A stretch of 64,000 bases of DNA, from contig CM053810.1 in the NCBI GenBank assembly GCA_028671895.1, positions 61,877,501 to 61,941,500 of the forward strand, read 5' to 3'. A model generated the notes under the pieces. It had not been told where the DNA came from. It searched no databases and saw only the letters and a program-made list of their open reading frames with translations. Shown here one piece after another: positions 49,240 to 62,600 of the stretch; within the stretch, counting starts at the first letter, position 1, and each line of letters opens with the position of its first letter. Source of the stretch: Oenanthe sinensis (Eukaryota; Streptophyta; Magnoliopsida; Apiales; Apiaceae). The position numbers and the translations under genes were made by a program.

Positions 49240-50858
49240 TTGGGACCAATTGTTGTGTTATAATTTTAAGATTATATTCTGTCAATTTTCGTGCAGCCCA
49301 AGCTACATCCTACTAGGAAACTTGTCTTCAAGTTCATTATTCATATACCACACGGTAAGACGGGTGTTGTGAACTCTGCTTGCACTCATTAACTTCATTT
49401 ATTCATTTCGTCCAAAAATTAATCTCAGTAACCGAGTGTGATGGGTGGCACAAGCCACACGGACAAAGGGCTTTTAAATGTTATATATTCTGAATTGCGA
49501 AATGATGAAGAATCGTGTCCCTATAATCCGATAAGTCATTGCTACTGTCGATATTTTTGTGATAAACAGTAGCTTGATTTTCACCAACTTAAGCTCATAT
49601 GTTAGATGAGTTCTGACTTTCGAATCCTATGTGATTCAATTAACACCTCCACTAATCACTTTGCAATTTAGGAGAGTCGGTAAATGGTATCCAGAAAACT
49701 TGCACGTGGCTTCACTTTATGATAGATAATAATCAGCTGATATTTGATACTGACTACCCCATGTTCGCAGAAGCCCCTGCCTGGCCTTGTTTTGATAATT
49801 TGAGACCCTTTTTTGGGGAGATGCTCACCTGCATTCGGAACAACAACGTAAAAACGATCATGACCAGATGTCGGATCAAAAGTTCAGGTAGATGCATTCT
49901 GTCAGTGTCACTTGATTATATGGATTTGAGAATCATGAGTTCATGACTTGTTATTTTGTAATAATGCATCCAGTGGCATAAGTGTGTACATCATAACACG
50001 CCAATTGATGCGACTTGTACTCGATGGTTCTCATTTATATGAGTTATGTGCTATTTATTTTATGTGGCTCCAATGAGTTTTGTGCATCTTGAATTAGTTC
50101 AACAAATATTATCTGGCCATTCACAGCAGGAGGAATCAGCCTCCCACTAGTCTCATTTCAAGAAAATTATGTTTTATTAGGTAGGAGTAGGACAGGCTGA
50201 TGTGGTCTATTCCTAAAACTCTGCCAGCTTCTTGCCTTTCAACTTAAAACTCAAGTGGAATACTCAACTTGTTCTATAACAATCAGTTCACATTATATTA
50301 CATATTAATCAAACAAATATATTTGTGGACCAATATAGAATTGGTGTTTATCCGAAGAGGTAGGCTTGTCAATACAAATTTTGATTACTTCTTTTTAGAG
50401 GGGCCAGAGGGAGAAAGCGATGGTAGTAACCATTTTGAGATCTAAGGAGAATTTAAGTAGATGTTAAAAATCAAATTAACCGGAAGCCTTTCAGCTCTTA
50501 AGTGGGGATTAGTGATGACAGCTTACATTGCATAACAACGCTATCAAGTGAGCATAAGCAGAGATTTTGTAGCTTAAAGTTCGCTGCCCTTGTTCTTGAA
50601 TCAACCCGATTTATGTACACACTAAAATTCAGTAACCATACATTTGCAAAGAATTGAGCAACACTGATCGATTACAACTCCACAAGTCACACATTTAAGC
50701 TCTTTATTCTATTAATGGAAAAATCACAACATCCTCCATCTTTATTTGAAAAATGAACTCAACATATTATACACCTCCATGTCACCCTTCAAATCATCAC
50801 AAATAAGTAAGGGTGAAATGGTATATTACAAATAAATGAAACTGAATACAGATTTCTT
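49240..50858. other. Spacer between UGT and CNGC2-like gene
   Basis: UGT upstream region and 3' flank of the channel gene. Only short frames occur, and no family or RNA gene is recognisable. Confidence 0.5.
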
Positions 50859-53800
50859 TTATTCAAGATGGTCATGTGGCCTGAGAGACAGAAACATTGC
50901 TGCATACTGCCGGAGTCTTTGCTCGCTGTCCCTGCCACTGTCACTACCACCGCCATTTACAGTTACATGATTCATTGGGGGCCTAGTCCTTGTCACGTAA
51001 CGCCTCCAACCCAACTGTATATTAACAGCTGCCCAGGTTCTCCAGTTCGATGAATAATATCTAGCTGTTCTCTTAAGCCTCTCATTTGCAAACTTGTAGC
51101 GGAAGTGATCAGTGATATATCGAAGATTATTTGCACTGAGTGCAAATGCTTCTGTTGACTCAATGCATGTAAATGTGGCTGAAGAGGACGGTAGTCTGTC
51201 TGTAAACGGTCGTCGAAGGCACCATGACAGGAGTTCATCACCCAAAAAGCCTCCTGGTTCAAGTATGCTTGTGGCCACCACACCTTTACTCAGATTTTGG
51301 CTACTCTTCACGCGACCACGAACAATGAACAGGATTCTTGGTACAGGATCTCCTTCTCGAATAATCTGTTATGTTAAAATTATAGAAAACAACAAAACTT
51401 TCTTAATTTTTGCTTTTGTAAATATGATCAGATGTCCTACACATTTTCACCATAATAAATTTTAAAAGCGTAGCATTTTTTCACCTTTTCATCTTTGGAG
51501 AAGACAAGGGGCACAACACGGTCACATATGTTGTCAAGAATAAGATCATCTAAACTTTCAAACAGAGGTACCTAAAACAAAGAAATGTTAATCAAAATAA
51601 CTATGAGAGAGGTTTCTTCACATAAGTTTAGAAATATACAGAATTTGGATGAGAATCATGACACTGATCATATGAATTTATAGAATCTGTTACCTTTTTT
51701 ATAAGGTCTAGGCAAAGATATCGTTTGATGTCACGTCGAAGCCCTTCTGGTAAGTCTTTAACCAGCTCCATCTCATCTTCACCACCCATGGCTGCCCATT
51801 TTTGGCGTTCGTAATGCCGAACTCTTTGTCTCAGTTGAGAAGGTAACTGCCTTCTCTTCATCCACCATTCCATGTCTCGGATCCGAAGCTGCATTTTTCT
51901 CTTCTTTGCCATAACGGCATGCAAGAATACCTAAATTTCAAATCCAAGTTGTTAAAACTGCATCTTGAGTACAGCATTGTAACATGGAGTATGGTGAAAA
52001 TCTAAAATAGAAATATATTAAACTTGAACTTTACCTGAATGTTTCCGATCAACAGCGTAAAGAGCATTAAACCACTGAGCACAATCACTATACTGAAGAC
52101 AACTTCTAGCCAATTACTTGTGGGTTCCAAGTCATTTCCAAAAGTACTGTAAATCACACAGATTTTATTATGCTTTCAAGGATTTTATTTGGCTATAGAG
52201 TGGCTTTTAGTTATTTTTAAATATCCAGGTGATTAGCCAGCCTGAATTTTTAATCAGATATTGAACACTTACTTATAATTTATATATATTGAACGTAAGA
52301 ATCTACAATTTCAAAGGAAAAGGAGGTAAGTTGTGTTGTTGCATACCTGAGGGTCATTAGACCCCAAAAGATAGGATACAGAATCTTGACAGTAATTGAG
52401 TTGCTGGAAATGACGGGGAGAGCCCATTTGTAGATACCATGACGAAATGGTCCATTAGCATCTAGACACAGTGGGATATTGACCATCATCGTGGAGTTCC
52501 CACTGCATGGATATCCTGTAGTGTCTGCAGACCCAAAAAATTGGTAACAAACCTCTTGTGAGCACGACAAAGAGAGGTTACATGAAGCTCTGCTTGCACA
52601 CTGTTGTGTGAGACATGAGGCTACTCTTTGTATAGCAAGAACATACCAGCATCCTCCAGCAACCTAGCGGGTAAAAAGATAAACAATTCTAATAAAATTG
52701 ACAGATAATTAAGTTGATAAATAGGTAGAGATATAATCAATCAAGAAAAACTCACATGAGAAGCAATGAAGTAAGCAATGAGATTAAGTGCAAAACCCCA
52801 CCAAATGGTGCCAAAGAGATAACCAGTAACCTTCTGCATTCTTCTCATTAAGCAAAGACAATGGTAGACCTTAGGAAGGAATTGGAATAAGAACATAAGT
52901 AAAAGAATTGTCATGATCAATTTAATCTTCTCTTCTCTAATCAATTTCGGAACCACCAACCAAAATATGGCCTGAAAAGTAGACAAACAAACAAAATATT
53001 CAAGTTCAACAAGTATAAATGGAATTTAACAGCGCATTGGAAAACAATCTACACTTCTATAATTCTATAATCAAATCAAGGACAAGTGACAAATACAGTT
53101 TCATACATCAGTAATAAAACGTAGGTCGGGTAAGGCTACAAATCTTATTCGCCTACAGACTCTCAACACAACATATCAGGCAAGTCATCCGCAATACGAC
53201 TATTAAGTATCAACCAATCACAGTATTACTAATCATCAATTTGTTGATTACAGGCTAAATTACCTGAGGAACCGGTAGTATGACAAATACATCAAACCAG
53301 AATCCCTTAAGAGAATGAACATAGTGATCCGCTATAGCGCGTGCGTCCCACACCAGCTTTCCACACCCAACCACCAATGACTCCCGCGACACATACGCCA
53401 ACCGAAACTGCAACCAGAGATGAAAAAGATGCACAGCATCCACACATGTGCGAAGCACAGTCACAATTGCCGCCAAACCACCATTCATATACAAACATGG
53501 CGAACCAGATCGACCAATCGAAAGTGCATAAAAAAACAGAGGATCAATAGCTAAGGCCATGCCACGTGCCAACAAGAACACTCTGTTCCATTTCTGCACA
53601 CGCTTGCTTCTTGGATCGAGAACTCGTCCGAATGGACCGGAGTCTCGACGACGACTACGACGTTCAGCTGCAGTGGGTTTAAGGTCGAGGCGGGAGCTTA
53701 TTGGGACGAGTGATGAGCCCGCAGAGGCTTCCCATTGAGGTTGGTTAGCTTGGTCGCATGACGTGGAGTGGAAAGCAGGGATGCCTACTTGAGTGCAAGC

Positions 53801-54233
53801 ATAGCACTCAGCGGCGTTTCCAGTGTTGTTGTCATCGTCATCGCTAGTAGAGTTGTTCGACTGAGCAGGGCGCATGAAGAAGAACCTGCAGTTTGACGAA
53901 TAAATTAAGCAACTGTTACATAGAGCGAAAACAATATATCTATTTATACTATACTATTATAATCAAAATAAATATTTTTTGTAGTCATTCGTCCATTTTT
54001 GGTTCAACGGTTAATCTAATATAATAAAGAATAAAATAGAATTGGAGTAGGATTCAATGGAGATACGAGAAATGTGAGAACTAAAGATTCTCTAAATTTG
54101 TTGTGCAGTTAGTTTGGTTCTCACAGGTCTCCGGTCTCATTTGAAGTACATGTATATATACAAGCTAGGTAAGAGAGAATGACCACCTTGAGGGGAAGGA
54201 GGAGGTAGGGAGGTGGGGAGTGGAGATAGGCAT
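50859..54233 (-). CDS. CNGC2: Cyclic nucleotide-gated channel, CNGC2/DND1-like
   Basis: Plasma-membrane cation (Ca2+) channel of the CNGC2 group, which in Arabidopsis (DND1) acts in immune calcium signalling, often with CNGC4. Exons 54187-54233, 53264-53885, 52756-52971, 52347-52663, 52035-52146, 51694-51930, 51485-51571 and 50859-51365 join in phase to 714 residues (Arabidopsis CNGC2 has 726). The short first exon starts MPISTPHL. The N-terminus has the group signature ECYACTQVG.PAFHSTSCDQA. Six transmembrane helices follow, with the pore in exons 4-5 (ILYPIFWGLMTLSTFGNDLEPTSNW). The cyclic-nucleotide-binding domain has the phosphate-binding cassette PGGFLGDELLSWCL, then an IQ calmodulin-binding motif (VNIQLGWRRY). 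The filter reads GND, where I recall AND in Arabidopsis CNGC2. Confidence 0.94.
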
Positions 54234-56681
54234 GATTGGGAGAAGAGAACAGTGCTAAACTTCATGGAAAAGTATACAAATTTTGATACAACTTGTATTA
54301 ACTGTAAGGACCAAGTACAAGTAGAGAACATGGGAGGTCAGAATGAAAGAGTGGTGGATATCCAAGTACAATACAATATATAACAATCAATTTATTCTAT
54401 ACAGTATATGTACAACACACAGAGTTTCTATACAATACAGATATATATGTACAGTATTTGCGGGAACGAGAGCACTCAAAATATTTACGTTAAATTTGTT
54501 ACCAAAATAGTTTAACAGATCTCATACACATTTATTTCTGGATCTGGGACACGTCATCTAATCATTTTTTCACACAAATCAACAAACACATCTCTAATCG
54601 TAAATTGACACTAAGGGCATCCGGCATAACAACAACGCAATCCGTTATCCTAAAATTTAGCTTTTTGAACCTTAACTTTTGATACCGCTTATTGGAACAT
54701 ATAAGCGCAACTTAATTTTAATACTAGTGTAGTATGGTATATTTTATACGAATTGGCTAATTCGAACAAATTTATTCATCAACTCCTAACAATCTGTTAA
54801 CTATTCTTACTTTTCAGTTGTAAAATATATAAATCAATGAGAAGGCAACCCCATAGAAATAATTTATAGCAAAAAGTAGTGTTACTGATCTGAACAAATC
54901 GTATAGAGTTGCTATCAAAAGGACATGACTACATAAGAGCTGTGCCTGTCAAACTTAACCAAAACTCTCTTTGCTCTTTGTCCCGACCATTTGTTATAGC
55001 ATATAAGTTAGAACCTACACCATAAATCTCTTTATTTTGAAGATAAAAAACAACGATTACATTTAAACGTGAAACTATTTCGATTTGGAGTCGCGTGGTA
55101 CTGTTTGTTTATACATTAATTATCAATTTGTGACTTTTTTTTTGTGTTATTTATTTTCAAAAATTAGAATAATTATATATCGACAAATATGGGGCTTCTT
55201 ATTTTAAATAAGAAGAAAAATACATGTCGATCATTTCATTCCCAAATAGTGATAGTTTTCGCATCACTCGTGAAAAAGCTGGTTTTGGCATACGGACAAT
55301 TGGTTTGAAGCATACAATCAATTATCATCTCGATCCATAACTTGTGTGCAGGACTTGATGAGTGGCCAAAAGCATAGCACATCATCCGTATATATGCACA
55401 AATTGCATTATATTCCCTCTTGGGTTAGTTTGAGCCTACGTAGTAGCACCACATCTTATTCACTCATATTCATACCAATAAATAAGTAATTTATTTGAGC
55501 ACGATTGGATAAACAAGTGGTAAAGGGCTCATCTTTTATAAGACTAAAAAAATTATCGATAATTTTGAAAGTTAGACGAGATTAAAAACCAATTTTTTCT
55601 ACATTGATAGAGAATTAGAGATAACACAATTTTATAAATATGGCTTAAGATGAAATGATGTGAATTCTGAGCACAGGTCGCTGATCGATACGCAGAGTGG
55701 CATGTGAGATGTTTGTGCCTTAGTGTTTATTCAAGATTTTGTATGCAAGATGTTGATAAAATGGCCAAAATAGCAGCCCATAAGAGTGTAAGTGTTTACA
55801 TGGAATTGAAATTATTGCATACAAGTGTTGAGAATGACAGCTAGAAATTCCAAGAAATTGGCAATTCGGGTGGGTCTCTTCAACTCTATATATACGTGGT
55901 GGGTAAAGCAAAGCACAAGGTGCATTATTTTCTGATTGAGGTTTAGTCATCTTCATTATTCCCAATAATAGATGACAAACTTAAACATGACTATAGGACC
56001 CTGCTTTTTAATTGGAAATAAATAAATAAATTAATTCTGTAATGGTTTCTTTATAACTTCAACAATTATGTAAAATTTAAACCTCTGTATAACAGTAATT
56101 TATGAATGATTTACGATATCTTTTAATCGATTGAATAATTTTTTGACAAAGCATCGCATAAGAACAATATGCGAGTACTTATTAATTTCATTTTCCAAAT
56201 TATACAATATCTTTAGTTGTATTAATAAACTACTAAAAAGGAATGGAATGAATAATAAAATAACATAAATATAATTTAAAAACAGTGATAAATTTTTCCG
56301 ATCTTCACAATAAAAACACAAAATTAATTCTGAAGAACATGGTGGTCAAATTTATCTATTTAAACCTGTCACCACCACCAAATGCGTATATGTAATACAT
56401 TCATATCAAATATATTTAAATAAATAAATTTTTAATATTATACTTTTAGTAATATTTAATATGAAATTTATATATTAATTTGTTTAGAGTTGAGAATTTA
56501 TATAATTACTATATATAATATATTTTCTTATATAAATTTATTGAAAATGTGAGTTTATTAGAAAACTGAAATTCAATTTAGATCCAATTTAAAAAAAGCC
56601 CAAAACATTCTATTTAAGAAAAGCCCGGAGATACAAGTGGACATAGGAAGAAAGAGTAATTTGGGTGGAATAATAATAAAT

Positions 56682-56686
<5 letters not shown>

Positions 56687-56719
<33 letters not shown>
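56687..56719. repeat. GA microsatellite
   Basis: About 16 uninterrupted AG units, roughly 960 bases upstream of the RING gene start codon. Confidence 0.95.
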
Positions 56720-56721
<2 letters not shown>

Positions 56722-56878
56722 CGAGAGACAAAAGAGAGGCAATCGCACAGTTTGTTATCTGGGGAGGGAGTAGGTTGTGGATAAGCACAGCACCCCCTAC
56801 CTAATCTTTTTCAACCCTAACAAACATCTAATCGTGTTGGTAATCGTCTATTTATGTAAGCTTTTACTTCATCTCTGC

Positions 56879-56900
56879 CTCTCTCTCTCTCTCTCTCTCT
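56879..56900. repeat. CT microsatellite
   Basis: Eleven CT units 160 bases downstream of the GA run. CT-rich stretches are common in plant 5' leaders, so transcription of the RING gene may start near here. Confidence 0.95.
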
Positions 56901-57678
56901 TTTATTATCTAATATTGTAATTGACCGATTGGTTTCAGTTATAGATTTATTGATGGTCTATTATTATGTTTATGTTCTTATTGAGTGTACCGTTCGACCT
57001 AAAGTGTCCTTGCTATTACATTCTGTTTGGCCTCAATTCACATATCATCACTGAAGATTATTGTTTGTGATATGCGGGTTCACAATTAGTGGCTTTAAAT
57101 TTCTTGCATCTATTCTATTTTATTCGGAGGTGTAATTTTGAACCTTGTAATTTTATTCGAAAATGTTATTATTAAATAATATACTAGTGTCGTTTGTTCT
57201 ACTGTACTCTGCTACTGTTACCACCCAAGTAATGTTCACAACTACACTATCGATCTATTAAATTTTGGAAATGATACCCAAGGATAGGGACTCTACCATG
57301 ATCTCATGAAGCTTATGAATATATTTTTGGGGGTTTAAACTATGCTTCAAGGATTCAAAAACATCATACGCTTCAAGGATTGAAGGATTAGGTGTTTGTA
57401 TTTAGCCCAAATGACTTGTGATTTTCTGGGCAGTTTGTATTTATGCAGACCGCACAATTGTTATATAATATTTGCCTGTAAAGTAAACCTCAAATGATTA
57501 TCTTTTTATAGTAGTCTATATAGTATATTATATGACTAAATTTTCCATGTGCCTAAACTCAGCCGTTCTCTGTTATTGTAGTATGGAAGGCTTACTTGCA
57601 GACAACTGCAACTTGGATTTCTCTCTCCTGTAGATTGGCCGTTTGCTGCTGTTTATTTAATCATACCCAGCTACCAAT

Positions 57679-58443
57679 ATGTGGAATTTCGCATCCAATT
57701 GCGTAGCTGGTAACATTGGTTTGAAGAATGACTCTCATAAGCACAGAACAGATGCTCTAGATTCCTCAGATGATGAATTGTCTTCATGTACAAGTAGAGA
57801 AGAGGGATTAGAGTGTCCTATATGCTGGGAATCCTTTAATATTGTGGAAAATGTTCCCTATGTTTTATGGTGTGGTCACACGCTATGTAAAAACTGCATC
57901 CTAGGACTGCAATGGGCTGTGGTAAAATTTCCCACTATACCTATACAGCTTCCACTTTTTATCTCTTGTCCATGGTGCAATCTCTTGTCCGTCCGTCTGA
58001 TCTACAGGGGTAACCTTAAGTTCCCGCGCAAAAATTATTTTCTCCTTTGGATGGTTGAGAGCAGGAACGGCGATAGAGGAAAATCTAATTCTGTCTATCC
58101 CGGTGATAATAATCATGCTGGCTGGCCAGCAAACACCGAATTGGAATCAGAAGAGGGACGTCAACCAGAATTGTCAAGATCAAATAGAAACGTGGATAAT
58201 TACCTCAATGCGAGAAGCTTAAGTACTTCCTTACAGAAGTCCTTGATTTTCATAGTCAATTTGACAACCAAATTTCCGTTGGTACTCATGTTTCTCTTGA
58301 TTGTGTTGTATGTCATACCTGCCAGTGCAGCCATCATATTGTTGTACTTGCTGATCACTGTACTTTTCGCGATCCCGTCTTTTCTCATTTTGTACTTTTC
58401 ATATCCTAGTTTGGATTGGCTGCTGAAGGAGATAATCACCTGA
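57679..58443 (+). CDS. RING-type (C3HC4) membrane protein, putative E3 ligase
   Basis: A 254-residue protein without introns in the coding part. The RING finger has ligands C46, C49, C65, H67, C70, C73, C97 and C100 (ECPICWESF, WCGHTLCKNC, SCPWC), a C3HC4 pattern with an unusually long 23-residue gap before the last pair. A Ser/Asp-rich stretch precedes it (LDSSDDELSSC). The last 60 residues hold two or three hydrophobic helices (KFPLVLMFLLIVLYVIP; AAIILLYLLITVLFAIP), so it is probably anchored in the endoplasmic reticulum or another endomembrane with the RING in the cytosol. E3 activity is inferred from the domain; substrate and symbol are unknown. This start is the first ATG of the open frame. 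Confidence 0.8.
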   Translation: MWNFASNCVAGNIGLKNDSHKHRTDALDSSDDELSSCTSREEGLECPICWESFNIVENVPYVLWCGHTLCKNCILGLQWAVVKFPTIPIQLPLFISCPWCNLLSVRLIYRGNLKFPRKNYFLLWMVESRNGDRGKSNSVYPGDNNHAGWPANTELESEEGRQPELSRSNRNVDNYLNARSLSTSLQKSLIFIVNLTTKFPLVLMFLLIVLYVIPASAAIILLYLLITVLFAIPSFLILYFSYPSLDWLLKEIIT

Positions 58444-59622
58444 GACTTGTACTCTTACTAGCTCTGTTTATATAGTGTGGACTGATAATATGGTACTTTT
58501 TTTGTGTGACTTAAAGGTTGTAATTTCATAAGTTGATGGTATTTAACGCTCATCGTGTATTCTATCCCGTATCAATGAACAACTGAATTTATTTGCTAGT
58601 TGGTATACAGCTCCTATTGTGCTTGTGATAATATTTGTGGTTTTTCAGTTTTTCAGATTTCTTAATGTGCCCGAAATTAGTTTAAGAAATTTAATGTTTG
58701 TCATTTATTTTGAGGAATATGATGGGTGAAAATGAAATAAAAGGAGAGGAAACGAAGTATTCCTATATATAAATATCATGTTTTTGGAACAACTGAATGA
58801 ATGAAATTATTAATTTAAATATTTAAAAAATTATTGCACTGAATAAATTTATAAAAATTCAATAGACATTATATTTGTTGATTGATCTAGAAAATTTATT
58901 AGATACACGTATAGAATTCAATAACATGTACAAGTAATATGTTTAAAGAGCTAGTAACAAGTGGTAAGGGTTTATCGGTGATTTGTTAGAACAGTATAAG
59001 CTGACTTTTTAATACAAAACGGGAATAGGAAACTCCAAGGATCACCTTAGAGCCAATTTTTTCTATTTTAAATATACGATGTATATGTATTCAATTATTT
59101 TTATGACTATACCAATTAAATTAGCTATCAAATTACACCACTAATTAGTAGCTAATCATTAATTTTCAATTGATAAAATATGCGTGTATGGAATTACTTG
59201 CGATTTATATTCTAAACCACAGCATATATATTGGTGGGTTCATATGGTAAAGCTTTGTGTAACAATGGGCTGAATATAATTGTAACCTCGGCAGCCTAAA
59301 CCAAACCAAGAAGGTGATCACCACCATTTTTCCACGCGATGGGGATTTCCAAACCTTCATTCATGTCCTCCTTTTCTTTTCTTCCTGCCATTGTGACTTG
59401 TTCATTTGTGACATTACAAATCTGAATGTTCATGTCTTATATCTATGTGTGTGTATTTATATTCATGTATCCTTAAAAGTTGCTTTAGATATGGCCCTCT
59501 TTTTATTTTCTTGTATTACTCATTGGTTTGTAAAAGGTTCCGACTGTGATGACTGATTCTGTTTTTATATTCAGGGTTTTGGAATTTTGAATTTGTTGCA
59601 AGCTTCCTTCAATTGACAGCTG
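58444..59622. other. Spacer between RING gene and repeat-protein gene
   Basis: AT-rich 3' flank of the RING gene, a SINE-like fragment near 58945-59065, then the leader of the next gene. An acceptor-like TATATTCAG at 59567-59575 suggests an intron in the 5' untranslated region. Confidence 0.5.
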
Positions 59623-62600
59623 ATGGGAGGCACAAGATATTGGCTACGGAACAAAAATTACAAACAAGAGAAAGGAAATCAAAAAAGAAAGTCATCGAAA
59701 GGTAATTTTCTTGCAAACCCCATTTCATCGAGCCAACCAAATATAAAAACGTAGTAATGATAGAAGGTTTAATTGCTTCAATCTGTAATGCAGGAAATGT
59801 GAAAAGAAATTCCTCAGGCACATCAAGTTCTCAAAACCATCTCAGAGTTTCAGATGGTTCTTGTCTTGATGTCTGTAAGTGTAGAAAAGGACATTCCTTT
59901 GCACTTACGGCATGGGATCCAATTCCAGAAAGAACAACTTCCCTTTCCGACATGCAACAAGATATTGAATCTGAAGCTTCATATGAGAAGGGGGGAAATT
60001 CTACTGTCCAGCTCAAATCTTCTCCCAATGTCAGAACTAACTCGTCTCAGCAGGGCAGAAATTCACCTGAACCCCCTGGAATCATCAAAACAGAAATTCC
60101 GTTACTGTCCAAGAAATTTAATGTTATAAATCGATATCCATCAGACATTAATATACTTAACTACAATGAAAGTGTAATTTCCTCTCCAAACAGTTCCCCA
60201 GGTTCAACAGGAAAACTGGGAAGTCCATTTTCATCTCCGACTACTTTACTAGGTCTTGATGGCATGAGAAAAAGTGTTATCAAGTCAAGAGATATAATGG
60301 GAACATCCAAAATAGCAACAGAAAGGACTGCTTCATTATCTATGGAACCTTTTGGAAGTCGAGTTGTTAGCCCATTCGGGAGAAAGTTCAGAAAGTTCAT
60401 CACCAGGGGATTGTTTTCTGCTGCGCATGATCAGAAAAAGGGGAAAGCCGAATCAAAAAAAACTTTTAATGAGGATCGGGTCTTTGTAAAAAAATTGGAT
60501 ATTGTTGAGCCACCAAGTGCGAACAAAATATTAGAATGCATGCAAAGTGATAGTATTAATAAAATTTCTCCACCAATCTCCCCATTGTCCCAGACGGCCG
60601 TAAAGGACACGGAACAGACAAAAACCTTGTGTGTGGATGATGCATCAGCTGAGAATGAAATGTTAGAATCCATGCAAACTAATGTTCATATTCAAATTTC
60701 TCCTTCCACCTCTCCATTGTCCCCACCTGCCGTGAAACTAACTAAAGATAATGATAGGGAGAAAATCTTGCATGTGAATGGTGCGGCAACCAAGGACGAA
60801 ATGTTGAAACCAGTGCAAACTAATGGTCATAGCCAAATTTCTCTATCTACCTCTCCATTATATAAGTCGGATGTGATGCAAACTGATGGTAATAGTCAAT
60901 CTCCATCTGCCCCTCTATTGTTGCAGTCTGCCATGGCACTTATGCATGATAGTGACTTGGCAGAACTCTTGCATGTGAATGGTGTGGCAACAAAGAACAA
61001 AATGCTGGAAATCGTGCAAAATGATGGTATTAGGAAAATTTCTACCTTACAACTTACTCATGACCAGAACCAGAAAAAAAACTTGCATGTGGATAATGCA
61101 GCAACTGAGAATACAATATTTAAACAAGTACAAACTGATCGTCATAGTCAAATTTCTATATCTACCTCACCATTATCCAAGTCAGCGATGAAACTTACTC
61201 TTGACAAGGACCAAGCAAAAAACTCGAATGTGGATTATGCGGCAATTGAGAATGAAATATTGGATCATGTGCAAACTGAATGTCATAGCCAAATTTCTCC
61301 ATTATCAAAGTCAGCCATGAAACTTACTTTGCACACAGATGATACAACATTAGAGAACAAGGTGTTGGAACCCAAACAAGCTGATGGACATTTTCAGCTT
61401 TCCCCGTCCACATCTCCATTGTCACAGTCAAGCGAGAAGCTTACTTCTGACAATGACCAAGCAAAAATATTTTATAAAACAGATGTCGCATCTAAGAATG
61501 AAATGTTGGAACCCGTGCAAACTGATGATGATGATCATAGTCATATTTTACCATCTACCTGTCTTTTGTCCGAGTATCGAGTGACACTTATTCATGACAA
61601 TGACAATGCAAATTTTTTGCACGTGAGTGATACGACAACGGAGAAAGAAATGTTGGAATCCATTCAAACTAATGGTCATAGTCAAATTTCTTCATTTACT
61701 TCTCCATTGTCCCGGACAGCGATGAAACTTAGTCATGACAATGACCAGACAAAAATCTTGCATGTCAATGGTACGACAACCGATAACGAAATGTTGGAAT
61801 CCATGCGTCACATAGAAATTTCTCCATCGACCTCTCAATTATCCCAGTTGGTCTCAAAACTAATTCGTGATGAGGACCAGACAAAAAAGTTGCAAATGTA
61901 TGATGCGACATCTGAAAATGAAATATTGCAAACTGATGGTCAGAGTCAAATTTCTCCATCTGCTTCTCCATTATCTAAGTCTGTCATTAAACTTACTTCT
62001 GATAAAGACCACATAAAAAACTTTCATCTGGATGATGCCGCAATGGGGAACGTGTTTGAACCCAAGCAAATTGATGAACGTATTCAAATTTCTCCGTCTA
62101 CCACTCCATTTTCACAGTCGAACGATAAACTTACTTTTGACAATGACCAAGTGGAAATCTTTTATATGGCTGATGTGGCCTCTACGAATCAAATGTCAGA
62201 ACCAGTGGAAACTGATGGTCATAGTCATATTTCTCCATCTACCTTTCAATTATCCCAATTGGTCTTAAAACTTACACCTGACAAGGACCATACAAAAAAC
62301 TTGCATTTGGATAATGCAACAACTGAGAATGAACTATTAGAACCCATGCAAAGTGATGGTCATTGTCAAATTTCTCCAACTACTTATGAATTGTCCAAGT
62401 CGGTCATGAAACCTACTCTTGACAAAGATCATGAAAAACACTTGCATAAAGGTGATGCGACAACAATAAACATGGTGGTGGAACCCATTGATGATCATAT
62501 TCAATTTTCTTCATCTACCTTTCCATTGTCGCAATCAGACCGGGAACTGACTTCTGAAAATGACCAAGCAAAAAGCTTGTATATGATTGATGTGGCATCT

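Larger units (their letters stand above)
54234..57678. other. Spacer with CNGC2-like promoter and RING-gene leader
   Basis: AT-rich. It holds the channel promoter on the left, a SINE-like fragment near 55501-55640, and on the right complementary GA and CT microsatellites at 56687-56719 and 56879-56900, probably within or near the 5' leader of the RING gene. No protein gene is supported. Confidence 0.5.

Noticed and set aside
59854..60129. 91-codon frame overlapping the repeat-protein gene
   Set aside because: Shadow frame of the long open exon that begins at 59794.
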